NCBI GenBank assembly: GCA_900316415.1
Contig: ONCV01000012.1
Location: 1-64,000, forward strand
Reading direction: 5' to 3'
Length of the DNA stretch: 64,000 nucleotides
From: an uncultured Eubacteriales bacterium
GTDB taxonomy: Bacteria; Bacillota; Clostridia; Christensenellales; Aristaeellaceae
The notes beneath the pieces are model-generated. The model did no database searches. It was not told the origin of the DNA and was given only the letters and a program-made list of their open reading frames with translations. A program made the position numbers and the translations under genes. Within the stretch, counting starts at the first letter, position 1. Each line of letters starts with the position of its first letter. Below are positions 50,070 to 60,352 of this stretch, one piece after another.

Positions 50070-50074
50070 GGATC

Positions 50075-51193
50075 ATGCCGCAGATTATTCTGGAACATAT
50101 CAGCAAGCGCTTTGAAAAATTCACCGCGGTGGAGGATCTGAATCTGGAGATCAGCGACCGGGGCTTTGTGACCCTGCTGGGTCCCTCCGGCTGCGGAAAA
50201 ACCACCACGCTTCGGATGATCGCGGGCCTGGAAACGCCGACCTCGGGAAGAATCCTGATCGACGGGACGCCGGTCTATGATTCGGACAGGGGCATCAATC
50301 TGCCCCCCAACCGGCGGGATATCGGGTTCCTGTTTCAGAACTACGCGCTCTGGCCCCATATGACCGTGGAGCAGAACATTTCCTTCGGGCTGGAAATGCT
50401 GAAATGGGACCGGACCCGGATCCGCGCCCGGGTACAGGAAATGCTGGAGCTGCTGAAGATAGAGCAGTTCGGAAAGCGCTATCCCTCGGAGCTCAGCGGC
50501 GGCCAGCAGCAGCGGGTGGCCATCGCCCGGACCCTGGCGCCGAGCCCCCGGGTGCTGTTCATGGACGAGCCCCTGAGCAATCTGGACGCCAAACTGCGCG
50601 GGGAGATGCGCACGGAGCTGAAGCGCCTGCACAGCGAGACGAATTCCACCTTTGTGTACGTGACCCATGATCAGCTGGAGGCGATGACCCTCTCCACGAA
50701 GGTCTGCCTGATGGAAACCGGCGTCCTGCAGCAGTACGCCCCGCCGCTGGAAATCTACAACCGGCCGGCGAACCAGTTCGTGGCCTCCTTTGTGGGGAAT
50801 CCCACGATGAACTTCATCCCGGCCTGGGCCGAGCAGAAGGATCCGAAGACCCTGCAGGTCCGGATGCTGGATACCGCGGTGACCTTCGAGGCGGACGCGC
50901 CGTTTACGCTTCCGGAGCAGGAGATCATCGCCGGCATCCGGCCCGAGTTCCTGCCCATCCGGGAGGGCGGGGCGCTGAAGGCCTCCATTTATTCCACCCT
51001 GCCGGCCGGCATGGAAACCACCGTGAAGGCCCACTGCCGGGGAACCCTGCTGACCAGCGTCGTTTTCGGATCCGTGGACTACGCCGTGGATGAGGAGGTC
51101 TTCCTGGATATCACCGGAAACAGCATCGTGCTCTTCGGCGGGACGGATCACCGGACCTTCGCCTCCGGCCGCATGCGCTTCGGGGAGAAATGA
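50075..51193 (+). CDS. ABC transporter ATP-binding protein (FbpC/PotA/UgpC class)
   Basis: 372 residues. Walker [11 protein letters not shown]-loop [12 protein letters not shown], signature [15 protein letters not shown], Walker [18 protein letters not shown]-loop [10 protein letters not shown]; a C-terminal TOBE-like domain (about 250-372) with GIRPEFLPI. Energises the importer. GGAGG site 8 bases before the ATG. Confidence 0.93.
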   Translation: MPQIILEHISKRFEKFTAVEDLNLEISDRGFVTLLGPSGCGKTTTLRMIAGLETPTSGRILIDGTPVYDSDRGINLPPNRRDIGFLFQNYALWPHMTVEQNISFGLEMLKWDRTRIRARVQEMLELLKIEQFGKRYPSELSGGQQQRVAIARTLAPSPRVLFMDEPLSNLDAKLRGEMRTELKRLHSETNSTFVYVTHDQLEAMTLSTKVCLMETGVLQQYAPPLEIYNRPANQFVASFVGNPTMNFIPAWAEQKDPKTLQVRMLDTAVTFEADAPFTLPEQEIIAGIRPEFLPIREGGALKASIYSTLPAGMETTVKAHCRGTLLTSVVFGSVDYAVDEEVFLDITGNSIVLFGGTDHRTFASGRMRFGEK

Positions 51194-51231
51194 AAAACGT
51201 CGGGAAATCATCCGGGCGGGGAGGGAAAGGC

Positions 51232-52161
51232 ATGTTCAGCGGAGAGAATAAAGCGGGGGAGCCTTCCGTCCGGGCATGGTATCACCTTCCGGGTCTCTTC
51301 GAGTTCGGCGATCTGTATCGGGCTTTTCTTCCCCTGTACCGGGATCACCGGGAGTGCTTCTATTCCTGGTGCGGAATCGGTTCGATTTACGGCGCTCCGG
51401 CCGACTGCCTGTGGGGCGGGGGACGGGTCGGCTTCGGGGAGGAGAAGCCGGAAGCGGCGGCGGAGCTGATGCGGGAGTACGGGATTTCCGCGCGCCTGAC
51501 CTTCAGCAATTCCCTGCTGCGGGAGGAGCACCTGGATGATCCCCGGTGCAATGCCCTGTGCGCCCTGTTCGAGCACAGCGGGCCGGTCCGGAACGGGGTG
51601 ATCATCAGCTCCGACCTGCTGCTGGAGCGGCTGCGGCAGCGGTACCCCGGGTTTTATTTCGTTTCCTCCACCACGAAGGTGCTGACGGAATTCGAGCAGC
51701 TTGCCGCGGAGCTTGACCGCCCGGAGTTTGCCTATGTGGTTCCGGATTTCCGACTGAACATGGCGCTGGACCGGCTGGGCACCCTGACCCCGGAGCAGAA
51801 GGCCCGGGTGGAGTTCCTGTGCAATGAATGCTGCTGGATCGACTGTCCGGAGCGGAAGGCGTGCTATGAAAATGTCAGCCGCCGGAACCTGGGCGAGGAC
51901 TGCGCGGAACACATCTGCGTTTCTCCCCGGGCCGAAAGGGGATACCGGTTTTCCGACGCGATGAAAAACCCGGCCTTCATCAGCATCGAGGATATCCGGA
52001 ACCTGTATCTTCCGGCCGGCTTCTCCCAGTTCAAGATCGAGGGGCGGAGCCTGGGCAGCGCCGTGATCCTCGAGTTCCTGCTGTATTATATGACCCGGCC
52101 GGAGTATCAGCTGCAGGTGCGGGAGGAAATTTACCTGAGCAGTACGCTGGACCTGTTCTGA
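51232..52161 (+). CDS. U32-peptidase-like TIM-barrel protein, function unknown
   Basis: 309 residues from ATG 51232 (GGGAGG upstream); an alternative ATG at 51190 overlaps the ATPase stop. LTFSNSLLREEHLDDPRCNALCALFE, GVIISSDLLLERLRQRYPGFYFVSSTTKV and the Cys-rich CNECCWIDCPERKACYE...CAEHIC resemble the barrel and Fe-S-type Cys cluster of U32 proteins (UbiU/V, YhbU relatives). Family members act in tRNA or cofactor hydroxylation or as collagenases, but this one is divergent. Position suggests a link to the importer's substrate. Confidence 0.5.
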   Translation: MFSGENKAGEPSVRAWYHLPGLFEFGDLYRAFLPLYRDHRECFYSWCGIGSIYGAPADCLWGGGRVGFGEEKPEAAAELMREYGISARLTFSNSLLREEHLDDPRCNALCALFEHSGPVRNGVIISSDLLLERLRQRYPGFYFVSSTTKVLTEFEQLAAELDRPEFAYVVPDFRLNMALDRLGTLTPEQKARVEFLCNECCWIDCPERKACYENVSRRNLGEDCAEHICVSPRAERGYRFSDAMKNPAFISIEDIRNLYLPAGFSQFKIEGRSLGSAVILEFLLYYMTRPEYQLQVREEIYLSSTLDLF

Positions 52162-52251
52162 TGGAGAACATCTTTCTCTGCCGGCAGGACATTTGGGGAG
52201 AAAGGGACGGATGGATTGACGGAACTGATCGACGAAAAGGAGAGGGAAGAC

Positions 52252-52752
52252 TTGAAGAAGAATGGATGGGGTACAATGGTGATCGCGCTGATTCTGGCGC
52301 TCTGCTGTATCTGCGCCGCCTGCGCGGAAGTCATTCCGCCCCAGGAGCCGGGGCAGCAAATCGGCTACCAGGCCGTGGTGCTGTGCGAAACCCTGACGCT
52401 GCGGGAGAAGGCAAGCGCTTCCTCTAAAGCGATCCGGACCCTGCATTACGGAGACCTGCCGATCGTGATCGGAGCGGATCTGCCGTCCGGGGCGAAGACC
52501 CAGAACGGATTTGTTTACTGCACCCTCGGCGAAACGGAGGACTCGCCCAGCGGCTGGCTTAACGAGGAATACCTCTTCATCAATCCGTCCTGGTATGTGA
52601 CGAAGAAGCAGAAGGCGGTTTATGCCTGGAATGATGCGAAGGCTCCCAAGGTGGCCCTGCTGGAAAAGAACGAGCGGCTCCCCATCCTGAAGGAAGAGGA
52701 TCTCTGGTACCTCATCAGCCTGCGCGGCGCGGTTGGATGGATTCTCAAATAA
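52252..52752 (+). CDS. secreted SH3-like domain protein
   Basis: 166 residues. TTG 52252 preceded by AAAAGGAGAGGG starts a clean signal peptide (KKNGWGTMVIALILALCCICAACA); the frame is open to 52216. VLCETLTLREKASASSKAIRTLHYGDLPIVIGADL is an SH3b-type start, and VTKKQKAVYAWNDAKAPKVALLEKNERLPIL a second repeat. Likely cell-wall associated; no enzyme domain. Similar in plan to the SH3 protein at 36.8-37.4 kb. Confidence 0.68.
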   Translation: MKKNGWGTMVIALILALCCICAACAEVIPPQEPGQQIGYQAVVLCETLTLREKASASSKAIRTLHYGDLPIVIGADLPSGAKTQNGFVYCTLGETEDSPSGWLNEEYLFINPSWYVTKKQKAVYAWNDAKAPKVALLEKNERLPILKEEDLWYLISLRGAVGWILK

Positions 52753-53897
52753 CCGGGAAAGCCAATCCGAAGCGGGGAGAAGGAGGAAACGCATCTGCGG
52801 ATCTGAACTGTCCAGCGCTCTCGGATACAGAGTCATGGATATTACAGAAACTGAAAGAAGCGGGAAAAATGGAACGTTATTCTCTGCCGGATGCCCGTTT
52901 TGTCACCATCGGGCGGCATGAAACCGGCGAAAAAGAACAGAACCTCTGGTGGAGCGGCTCGGGTGTACGGATGAAGCTCGCCTGCAAGCGGCTGGATGTG
53001 GAGGCAACCTCCACGGCCGCTGATCATGCACAGTGGCTGGGCGTAATGGTGGACGGCGCACCGATCACCCGCCTGCCCATGATCCAGGGCACGCATATCT
53101 ATCCCCTGCTGGTCGGCCTGGATGATCATTGTTCCCACGAAATTACCATTCTGCGGGACACCCAGCCCAGCTATGACGAATCGAGCCCTGTGGTGCTGAA
53201 CGCGGTCATTACGGACGGGACGCCCGAGGCGCCGGACGCCCGCGCCCTGATGCTCGAATTCATCGGCGACAGCCTGACGGTGGGCGAGGGAACCATGGGA
53301 CCCTATGGCGAGGAGCAGGAGTGGAGAATGCTGTTCATCTCTCACATGCCCGCGTTCCCCACGCTGGTGGCCGAAGAGCTGAAGGCGGATAAGCGTGTGA
53401 TCGCTCTGGGCGGATGGGGAGCTGCCCGCAGCTGGGACAACCAGAAGGAAAGCCGCATCGGGCGGATTTACGGTCAGCTGTGCGACATTATCCCCGGCGG
53501 CCAGATAGCCGCGCCGGATGATGAATGTCCGGCCGACGCGGTGGTGATCAATTTGGGCACGAACGACAGCGCTGCCTTAGCCGGCCTCGAAGCAGATGAA
53601 GTAAACCCGGTACGGGCTGAACTGCGTACACGCGCTGCGGAACTGATGGAAGCCGTCCGTGCCAGGTATCCCCGGGCGGCCATTGTGTGGGCTTACGGCC
53701 TGTGCGGCCACGCCGTGGAAGAAATCCTCCGGGGCGCGGTGGAGGATGTGCGGGCAAAAGGGGATCAGAATGTCCATTATCTCAGCCTCTCCGATGCCGC
53801 CACCCTCGGCGCCCGGATGCATCCCAGCCGCGAAGCGCACCGGCAAGCGGCCAGGGAGATCGCGGACGAGCTGAAGAAGCTGCTGCGCCTGGCATAA
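52737..53897 (+). CDS. SGNH/GDSL esterase, CE2-like
   Basis: Up to 386 residues. The jelly-roll part (RFVTIGRHETGEKEQNLWWSGSGVRMKLACKRLDVEA) precedes the SGNH domain with EFIGDSLTVGEG (nucleophile Ser), INLGTND and a terminal SDAATLGARMHPSREAH (catalytic Asp/His). This order is that of carbohydrate esterase family 2, which deacetylates xylan or other sugars; no signal peptide, so cytoplasmic. Start is uncertain: ATG 52737 overlaps the previous gene by 16 bases and lacks a ribosome site; ATG 52869 starts just before the conserved part. A strong AAGGAGG at 52780 has no usable start after it in this frame. Confidence 0.8.
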   Translation: MDSQITGKANPKRGEGGNASADLNCPALSDTESWILQKLKEAGKMERYSLPDARFVTIGRHETGEKEQNLWWSGSGVRMKLACKRLDVEATSTAADHAQWLGVMVDGAPITRLPMIQGTHIYPLLVGLDDHCSHEITILRDTQPSYDESSPVVLNAVITDGTPEAPDARALMLEFIGDSLTVGEGTMGPYGEEQEWRMLFISHMPAFPTLVAEELKADKRVIALGGWGAARSWDNQKESRIGRIYGQLCDIIPGGQIAAPDDECPADAVVINLGTNDSAALAGLEADEVNPVRAELRTRAAELMEAVRARYPRAAIVWAYGLCGHAVEEILRGAVEDVRAKGDQNVHYLSLSDAATLGARMHPSREAHRQAAREIADELKKLLRLA

Positions 53898-54127
53898 AGC
53901 CGAAGATTTTGCGATCCCGGCGTGAATGAGCGCAGAAGAAAGAGAGCAACAATTTACAGACATGCTTTGCAGATTTGAATGATCAGGCATGTGCTGCACA
54001 AACTGATTCATGAGGAACCGCAATCGTGATCGATTTCGGCAAAAAAATGATGCAATCCCTCTTTGACCGAAACACATATATGCGTTTCGCTTTGTGAAGC
54101 AGGACGGCGGGAGGGTGAAGAACGTAC

Positions 54128-54760
54128 ATGAGCAGCAGAATGAACCTGTATCAGTACGAGGGCAAAATAGTCCGTGTGATCGATGTGGACGGCCGGGCCT
54201 TTACCGGGGTTGCGGTGTCCTTCCCGGCAGATTACGGATTTCATGAATTCAACCGGGATGAAGAAAGCGTCAAGATAGAAGACTATCAGCTCTTTGAATC
54301 CGACATCGCGGAGATAAAGGAGCTTCCGGGCTTTTCTATTATCCGCGCAACCGAAACCTGGCAGCAGGCGGGGGCCTATTACGTCCGCATCCAGGCGATG
54401 GCAAAGAAGCACCGCATTCCCCTCCGGCAGGAGTTTGATGAACATGACGGACCGGACACAAGGTACATCGTGATAACGGATAATGACTTTCCGATCGCCA
54501 CGGCGCGGATGTATCCCCTGGATGAGAAACGCATGATGATCGGCAGGGTGGTCGTGCTGCCGGAGTACCGGCGTCAGGGCATCGGAACAATGGTCGTTTC
54601 CGAGTGCGAGGTCTGGGCGGAGGAGCTTGGTTTCAGCAAGGCTGTTGTTGAGAGCCGGGACAATAAGGTCGCCTTCTATGAGCAGATGCTCTACGAAGTT
54701 TGCGGTGAAGTTGTGGACGGAGAGACCTTCCGCTGCATCCGAATGGAGAAGGATTTATGA
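54128..54760 (+). CDS. GNAT acetyltransferase with N-terminal LSm-like domain
   Basis: 210 residues. Residues 5-65 (LYQYEGKIVRVIDVDGRAFTGVAVSFPAD ... ESVKIEDYQLFESDIAEIKEL) read like an Sm/LSm-type beta-barrel; residues 75-210 are a GNAT domain with MIGRVVVLPEYRRQGIGTMVVSECEVWAEELG (acetyl-CoA loop RRQGIG) and VAFYEQMLYE. It would acetylate an amine; the substrate is unknown. The region 53898-54127 upstream contains no recognisable gene. Confidence 0.78.
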   Translation: MSSRMNLYQYEGKIVRVIDVDGRAFTGVAVSFPADYGFHEFNRDEESVKIEDYQLFESDIAEIKELPGFSIIRATETWQQAGAYYVRIQAMAKKHRIPLRQEFDEHDGPDTRYIVITDNDFPIATARMYPLDEKRMMIGRVVVLPEYRRQGIGTMVVSECEVWAEELGFSKAVVESRDNKVAFYEQMLYEVCGEVVDGETFRCIRMEKDL

Positions 54761-55129
54761 CCTGTGAAGAAGCCGTGAAGACCATTCTGCTTGCCCTCTG
54801 CCTCCATTTCAAGGGCAACGAATTGAGACGGTAGGGATCGCCATTCTAAAGTTGAGGAGCCGCTGGAAGTCTTCAAGGATCTCTGGCATGGGTATCCTAT
54901 CATACAGACATTTTGTGTTAGCTACCTGTCCTCCCTCGTTAATTGGTTGAATGTTTATTGCTCGAATCTGAATTGTTTTGCCAGTGTCTAAGAAAATGGA
55001 TCTTTCTTTTTTACCAATGATGATGTATTATACTTTTGCCTTAGGTTTTGCGGCATGTTATGAAGCATTTCACACGGTGAAGATTTAAGCTCAAGAAGTT
55101 TTTTATTTTGATAGAACAAGGTGATTGAG
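54761..55129. other. intergenic boundary where base composition drops
   Basis: 369 bp with no intact gene. A 25-codon frame overlapping the GNAT stop (ATG 54757, MTCEEAVKTILLALCLHFKG) and a frame reading KVEEPLEVFKDLWHGYPIIQ look like worn coding remains. AT content rises sharply from about 54.85 kb. Confidence 0.45.
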
Positions 55130-57810
55130 ATGAAGACGATGAGAAGGATTGGCATTGTCTGTGTGTGTATTTTCGTTTGTATTATATTCTTGCTTTCTCC
55201 TATGAAAGAAGCTTCGGGGGCGAGTTATTATGTCAGCGATCTCAGCTGGGTGTCCGGAAGTGCGGCTACAGCGACCTGGTCTTCCTGTGATGGCGCAAAT
55301 TACTATGAGGTACAGGTATATGTTTACAGAGACAGCAGACAAACGAATCTGATCGGTTCAACTGAAACAGGAACCGCGGATACAAGAGTTGATGTTCAGC
55401 AGGAGATATACAAAGTCATTTCCGGATCTTCCTATGATCAGGTGTATGTCAACTTTGAAGTCAAGCCAGTATACCTGAATGTGTACAGCGGATGGGAAGG
55501 GTCTTTTTCGTATAGATCAGGTCTGCTTATTTACAGGATTGATCCAGCTGTTAGAGTATTACCGATCCCGCAGAACGTGAAATTATCTGAGGATTATGTG
55601 GTCTCGTTTGACACGGTGGAACATGCTTCGTGGCTTCATTATAAACTTCAGTACGAAAAAGAAGATGGAGAAATACTAGAAACAGGGGATATATATGCAT
55701 ATGGTGGAGATGAGCGTTTCGAGGAAGATATAACACCGAGAATCTATTCGGATTATAAAAAGTGGGGATTGACCAACGAAACAATAAAAGTCAGGGTTTC
55801 TGCTATGGCATTTAGCTATGATCAGGACAATCCATTCTATATTTCTAGCGATTATTCCGATTGGACGGAACCGTTCCTATACCGTGACAAAATTGCCAAT
55901 CCCGCAGAACGTGAAATTATCTGAGGATTATGTGGTATCGTTTGACACAGTGGAACATGCTTCGTGGCTTCATTATAAACTTCAGTACGAAAAAGAAGAT
56001 GGAGAAATACAAGAAACAGGGGATATATATGCATATGGTGGAGATGAACATTTCGAGGAAGATATAACACCGAGAATCTATTCGGATTATAAAAAGTGGG
56101 GTCTCTGCAATGGCATTTAGTTACGATCTGAACAATCCATTCTATACCTCCAGTGACTATTCCGATTGGACCGAACCGGTATTATATGGCGGAGAAATAC
56201 CGGTTAGAACAATAACTCTTTCTCCTGAGAAGCCTATTGTATATATCGGCAATTCATATTATCTTGGGAAAACGATCAAACCTGCCAGCGCTCATTATGA
56301 GTCAATTAAGTGGGTCTCTTCCGTTCCTAATGTGCTGAGAGTAGATAGTTATGGCAAGATAACGGGTGCTTCTGAAGGGAAAGCGGATATAACCGCCTCA
56401 ATAGGGGATGTCAGCGATACGGTCGAAGCAACGGTTTATGATATTGAATCCAATATCACTAATGCAAAGGATGAACAGACGGTAACGGACAAAGCTGGCG
56501 ATGTTATTGATGGCATAGTTAACAGCGAGTCACCCGACTTGTCAAATACAGATATATCAGCTAGTGAAATACAAAGCCTGAAGAATCAGATTCGTGAAGG
56601 ATTGGACCGCGGGGATCAGTTCAGGACGGACCTGAAAAATGAACCGCGCACAGAGAGTGATTACAGTCAAATCAAAGCTGTTCAGGAATGGATGTCAGGT
56701 TTCAAGTTTGCAGCTGCCTCAAATATCACGCTGGAGATGTATCATCGGGATCATGGCGGGAACCATCATCATATTGGTAATCTGATACAGCTAGATAACC
56801 AGATCAGTGTTTCCTTGCCTTTCAAAGCCTTACCTGAACCGGAGGCGGGATTCACCCGGGAGTTTTTGCTGTTGAAGATCCATAATGGAATTGTCAGCAG
56901 TACAACTGAGTTTACGTTTATCAATGCAAATCAGTCAGAATACTCAGAATGTGTCATTCAGGAAAGCCAGTTTTCGGATTTTATTCTTGCCTATCGAGAT
57001 GTAGAGGAAGCGAAGAAGCCAGAGTCGCATATCACGATCTCTTTTAGCCGGGGCGGAACAGCAGACTATGAAACGGTTAAGGATGATAGAGGGACAAAGG
57101 TAATCCTGCATGCTTATCCACTCAACGGCTATTCCTTTAACAAATGGGAGATCTTATACGGAAACGTGGAGATCACCGACAACGCTTTTTACCTGGGCGA
57201 TGTTGATGTTGAGATAATGGCAATGTTTGAACCAATGGATAGCCTTTGGAATATCACTTTTGAGGTGAACGGTAAAGGTCAACTTGTAATTGAACCGATA
57301 AAGGCGACTCCGGGACAAACAGTAACGGTGTTGGCGCTTCCTGATACGGGATATGAACTGGAAAGTTTGCAGGCTTCTTATTCTGTTGGAGAGATTTCTA
57401 TCAGCAAGGATGAGGATGATAATTATACTTTTGTGATGCCGGATGGAAATGTAAAGGTACTGGCTGTATTTGATCTACTGGAAAAGGGGAATGATAATCC
57501 TCCAGAAGAAAAACCTGTACAGGAACCAAATGAAACGCAGTTCCAGGAACCGACACAGGATGACAATCAGCAGGAAGCGAAACCTGAGGACAAAGAAAAG
57601 CAGGAACCTGCAAAAACGGATAATCAATCTGCAGAATTGGATAATAAAGATAACGACGGATTATCAGCCTCAACTCAGACAGAAAATAAAGAATCAAGCA
57701 AGCATGTTCCAAAGACAGGGGATAATGCTGCACTTGGAATCTGGTCATTGCTTGTTATTGCGGGGCTGTTTGGTATCGTAGTCAGTATCATAAAAGAACG
57801 TAGTAGATGA
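55130..57810 (+). pseudogene. LPXTG-type sortase-anchored surface protein, frameshifted by a tandem duplication
   Basis: Three overlapping frames (55130-55924, 55818-56120, 56110-57810) make one protein. It begins with a signal peptide (IGIVCVCIFVCIIFLLSPMKEASG), then fibronectin-III-like modules (PIPQNVKLSEDYVVSFDTVEHAS ... SDYSDWTEP). Next come a Big_2-type Ig domain (ITLSPEKPIVYIGNSYYLGKTI), two InlB-B-like repeats, a Pro/Glu/Gln-rich wall-spanning stretch and VPKTGDNAALG, a hydrophobic helix and KERSR, the sortase signal. The module around 55562-55895 is repeated 334 bp later; 334 is not a multiple of three and the second copy lacks about 29 bp, so the frame breaks twice. Removing one copy restores a continuous frame. 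Confidence 0.8.
55562..56200 (+). repeat. 334-bp tandem direct duplication within the surface-protein gene
   Basis: Copy 1 from about 55562 and copy 2 from about 55896 are near identical for roughly 205 bp, then copy 2 lacks about 29 bp (after AAAAAGTGGGG) before similarity resumes for about 90 bp. Confidence 0.9.
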
Positions 57811-57885
57811 CCTGACTTCCGGGCAATTAGGCATTGTCAGGTTAAGAAACTCGTTTGAATGATTATGGATGTGGGGTGAGGAAAA

Positions 57886-58803
57886 ATGGCTAAGTACTCT
57901 GCCATTAAACGGCGGACATTTGAGATTATCAGCAAGGCTGAAAGCGGCGATCGCGCCAGTTCCATTTTTGACTGGTCCATCATGGCCTTGATCGCCCTGA
58001 GTATTCTTACCATTATTCTGGACTCTTTCCAAAACATACATGAGAGATACCAGACTCTTTTTCAGACGTTTGAGGTTATTACCGTCATCGTTTTTACAAT
58101 AGAGTATATTCTTCGTATCTGGACTGCGGATCTGCTGTATCCAGATGCAAAGCATCCAAGGTTGAAATACTGCTTCTCCTTCATGGCAATTGTAGATCTT
58201 CTGGCCATACTGCCTTTTTATCTTCCATTCTTCTCAGCAGATCTCCGATTCCTTCGAATGATGCGTCTTTTCAGACTTTTTAGGCTGTTGCGCGTTCTTA
58301 AACTGGGCAGGTATTTGGATGCCCTCCAGGTCATTGTAAAGGTTATCCGAACGTCAGGGCCGCAGCTAATCATGTCAGTGGTGATTTGCTTTTTCGTGAT
58401 GCTCTTTTCGGCGATCATCATGTATGAAGTTGAGAACCCTGTTCAGCCGGAACAGTTTCCCAATGTGCTGTCTTCTTTGTGGTGGGCTATATGTACCCTC
58501 ACAACTGTCGGTTATGGTGATGTTTATCCTATAACGGCTGTCGGCAGATTCTTTGCCTCAATCATTAGTCTGGTGGGCATTGGAATCATTGCCATCCCCA
58601 CCGGTATTATTGCCGCCGGATTCAATCAGGTAATAAACAAAGAACAGGACAAAGATGCAGTAGAAACAATGAATGATGATGAGCTTCTTGCCCTGCAGGG
58701 GAAAGTGATCAAACAGTTGTCAGAACGAGGATATTCTCTTGTTATTGGTAAACCAACGGAACCAGATGAGAAAGAGGGTAAAGGATCCGATAGTCATACG
58801 TAG
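57886..58803 (+). CDS. voltage-gated potassium channel
   Basis: 305 residues, six membrane helices. S4 is RFLRMMRLFRLFRLLRVLKLGR (residues 121-142) with Arg every third position; the pore filter TTVGYGD lies at 206-212, followed by S6 (ISLVGIGIIAIPTGIIAAGF) and a short cytoplasmic tail. A Kv-type tetrameric K+ channel, similar in plan to KvAP-like bacterial channels. GTGAGG site upstream. It belongs to the AT-rich region. Confidence 0.93.
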   Translation: MAKYSAIKRRTFEIISKAESGDRASSIFDWSIMALIALSILTIILDSFQNIHERYQTLFQTFEVITVIVFTIEYILRIWTADLLYPDAKHPRLKYCFSFMAIVDLLAILPFYLPFFSADLRFLRMMRLFRLFRLLRVLKLGRYLDALQVIVKVIRTSGPQLIMSVVICFFVMLFSAIIMYEVENPVQPEQFPNVLSSLWWAICTLTTVGYGDVYPITAVGRFFASIISLVGIGIIAIPTGIIAAGFNQVINKEQDKDAVETMNDDELLALQGKVIKQLSERGYSLVIGKPTEPDEKEGKGSDSHT

Positions 58804-58838
58804 AATTAGGATGCGCATATTTAAAGGAGATGAGTACT

Positions 58839-59942
58839 TTGGCTACAAAACTTCGTACGAGAACTATTCTATGGGCAATTCTGCTTCTTCTAACCCTAAG
58901 TTTATGTTTAAATCCAGCACAGGCTGAAGAATCGTTCGCTTTAAATCTTACGATAAACTTTCATGGTAATCTCATTTTTTCCAGGTATAATGCTAAAATG
59001 AAGTTGGATAATGAACTGATAACTATAATCCAACACGGGGGCAAGTACATTGACTCGTTGACAGTAACTGCTGGGAAGCATACTCTGGCATTCTATAAAG
59101 AAGACAACGATAAGGTAAACGGACAAATAGAGATCGATGTAAAAGGAACGAGCTTTTTTTCCTGTACGATATCTGCAACAAGGTCTGCTATAAATATTTC
59201 TGATGTAGATTTCAGATCAGCTGAACCAGAGAATGAGAAAGAATTGAAGGAAAGGGCAGTTACTGATGCAGATTACAGTATGGTCGTACCGGAGGAAAAG
59301 AAAGGAAATGAGGATATAGTTATTACGTATGAAGATGCGCCATACTTAAAAGGGAGAGGCTACATTGATGTGATAGGAGCAGAACCATATTACGTAGGGA
59401 TTTATGGATATGTTGTGACTGGCCCTTATGATGGAATGAATGAGAATCATGAGTATAATATTACACCATGGCAGGTCAACAAATATGCTAAAATCGACGG
59501 AAATTGGGTAGAAGATGGAAAGATTAATCATAAGACAAAAGTAGCGGTTGTGTCTCAGGAGCTTGAAAAAAAGAACGGAAAAGAGTATCAAGGCTATCTT
59601 GAGGTCATTGAGATTGATTCGGGAAATAGGGAATATATAAAGGTAAGTAATTTTTGCACATCGGAGTACTGGAAGGAAAGTATGAATAAAATCAACGAAA
59701 AAGGTTATTGCATCGCCGCTTATTCTAAGAAAAGCAGTTTCGACCCAATAAATCAGAAGAACAAAGCAGTTAAGATAAAAAACAAAACGCGTGTTCTGAT
59801 TCCGATGAAAGGTACATTCTATGTTAGTTCACCTGATGTGATCAACCATTCAGTTCCGGGTATTGTTCCAATAGAAAAAGATGGAAACCAGGTTTACGAT
59901 TTTGTTTTTTTCAACAGCGGTGATTTGAATGTAGAGTATTAG
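58839..59942 (+). CDS. secreted protein of unknown function
   Basis: About 367 residues. TTG 58839 is nine bases after AAAGGAG and starts a signal peptide (ATKLRTRTILWAILLLLTLSLCLNPAQA); ATG 58830 abuts the ribosome site and is less likely. The first 100 residues (LNLTINFHGNLIFSRYNAKMKLDNELITIIQHGGKYIDSLTVTAGKHTLAFYKE) look like a small beta-sandwich of PEGA type; the rest is beta-rich, with two repeats mentioning KVAVVSQELEKKNG and KTRVLIPMKGTFYV. I do not recognise a family. It precedes the Hxs-like cluster by 26 bp and may be a partner. Confidence 0.62.
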   Translation: MATKLRTRTILWAILLLLTLSLCLNPAQAEESFALNLTINFHGNLIFSRYNAKMKLDNELITIIQHGGKYIDSLTVTAGKHTLAFYKEDNDKVNGQIEIDVKGTSFFSCTISATRSAINISDVDFRSAEPENEKELKERAVTDADYSMVVPEEKKGNEDIVITYEDAPYLKGRGYIDVIGAEPYYVGIYGYVVTGPYDGMNENHEYNITPWQVNKYAKIDGNWVEDGKINHKTKVAVVSQELEKKNGKEYQGYLEVIEIDSGNREYIKVSNFCTSEYWKESMNKINEKGYCIAAYSKKSSFDPINQKNKAVKIKNKTRVLIPMKGTFYVSSPDVINHSVPGIVPIEKDGNQVYDFVFFNSGDLNVEY

Positions 59943-59968
59943 AAATAGAAAGCAGGAGAAAAAAGGAA

Positions 59969-60352
59969 ATGATAAAGAAGTTAATGGTGGATAAAGGCAT
60001 ATATTCAAAAGATGTTCTCCTGAAGACAGCATTCAGTTTTACGGAAAGAGCGTATATTCATCTGGAGCAGAATAACGAGTATTGGGTTATTCAATGGACG
60101 AATAAGGAAGATGAAGATATTAATCCACTCGAATTTGAGAATGAATTGATTGCGCAGCAGATAAGAGAGAGACTGTTAGTTATCAATTCCGATATACGAA
60201 AAATAGTTCTTGCAAGAGCTTATGCTTCTTCGGTGATTGAATTAGCAGACGAAAAAACAAATGGAAATAAGATAGATGCAATAGACGACGGGAAACAATC
60301 ATTAGAAACCATGGATTCAGAAAAAATACTGAAAGGGTGGTTTGATGAATGA
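59969..60352 (+). CDS. hxsD: HxsD-like protein of a His-Xaa-Ser radical-SAM system
   Basis: 127 residues, cytoplasmic. IYSKDVLLKTAFSFTERAYIHLEQ, VIQWTNKEDEDINPLEFENELIAQQIRERLL and DIRKIVLARAYASSVI match my recollection of the HxsD pattern (Y...A.lKt...ft...yi.l ... EF.NEL..Q.lR ... ir..i...A). HxsD is a small protein of unknown function always near the two radical SAM enzymes HxsB and HxsC; it may act like a peptide-recognition element. Clean GGAG site, stop overlaps the next start (ATGA). The C-terminal 35 residues are extra. Confidence 0.72.
   Translation: MIKKLMVDKGIYSKDVLLKTAFSFTERAYIHLEQNNEYWVIQWTNKEDEDINPLEFENELIAQQIRERLLVINSDIRKIVLARAYASSVIELADEKTNGNKIDAIDDGKQSLETMDSEKILKGWFDE

Noticed and set aside
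54691-54903. Minus-strand gene at the composition boundary
   Set aside because: 70 codons antisense to the end of the GNAT gene, no ribosome site and no recognisable motif.
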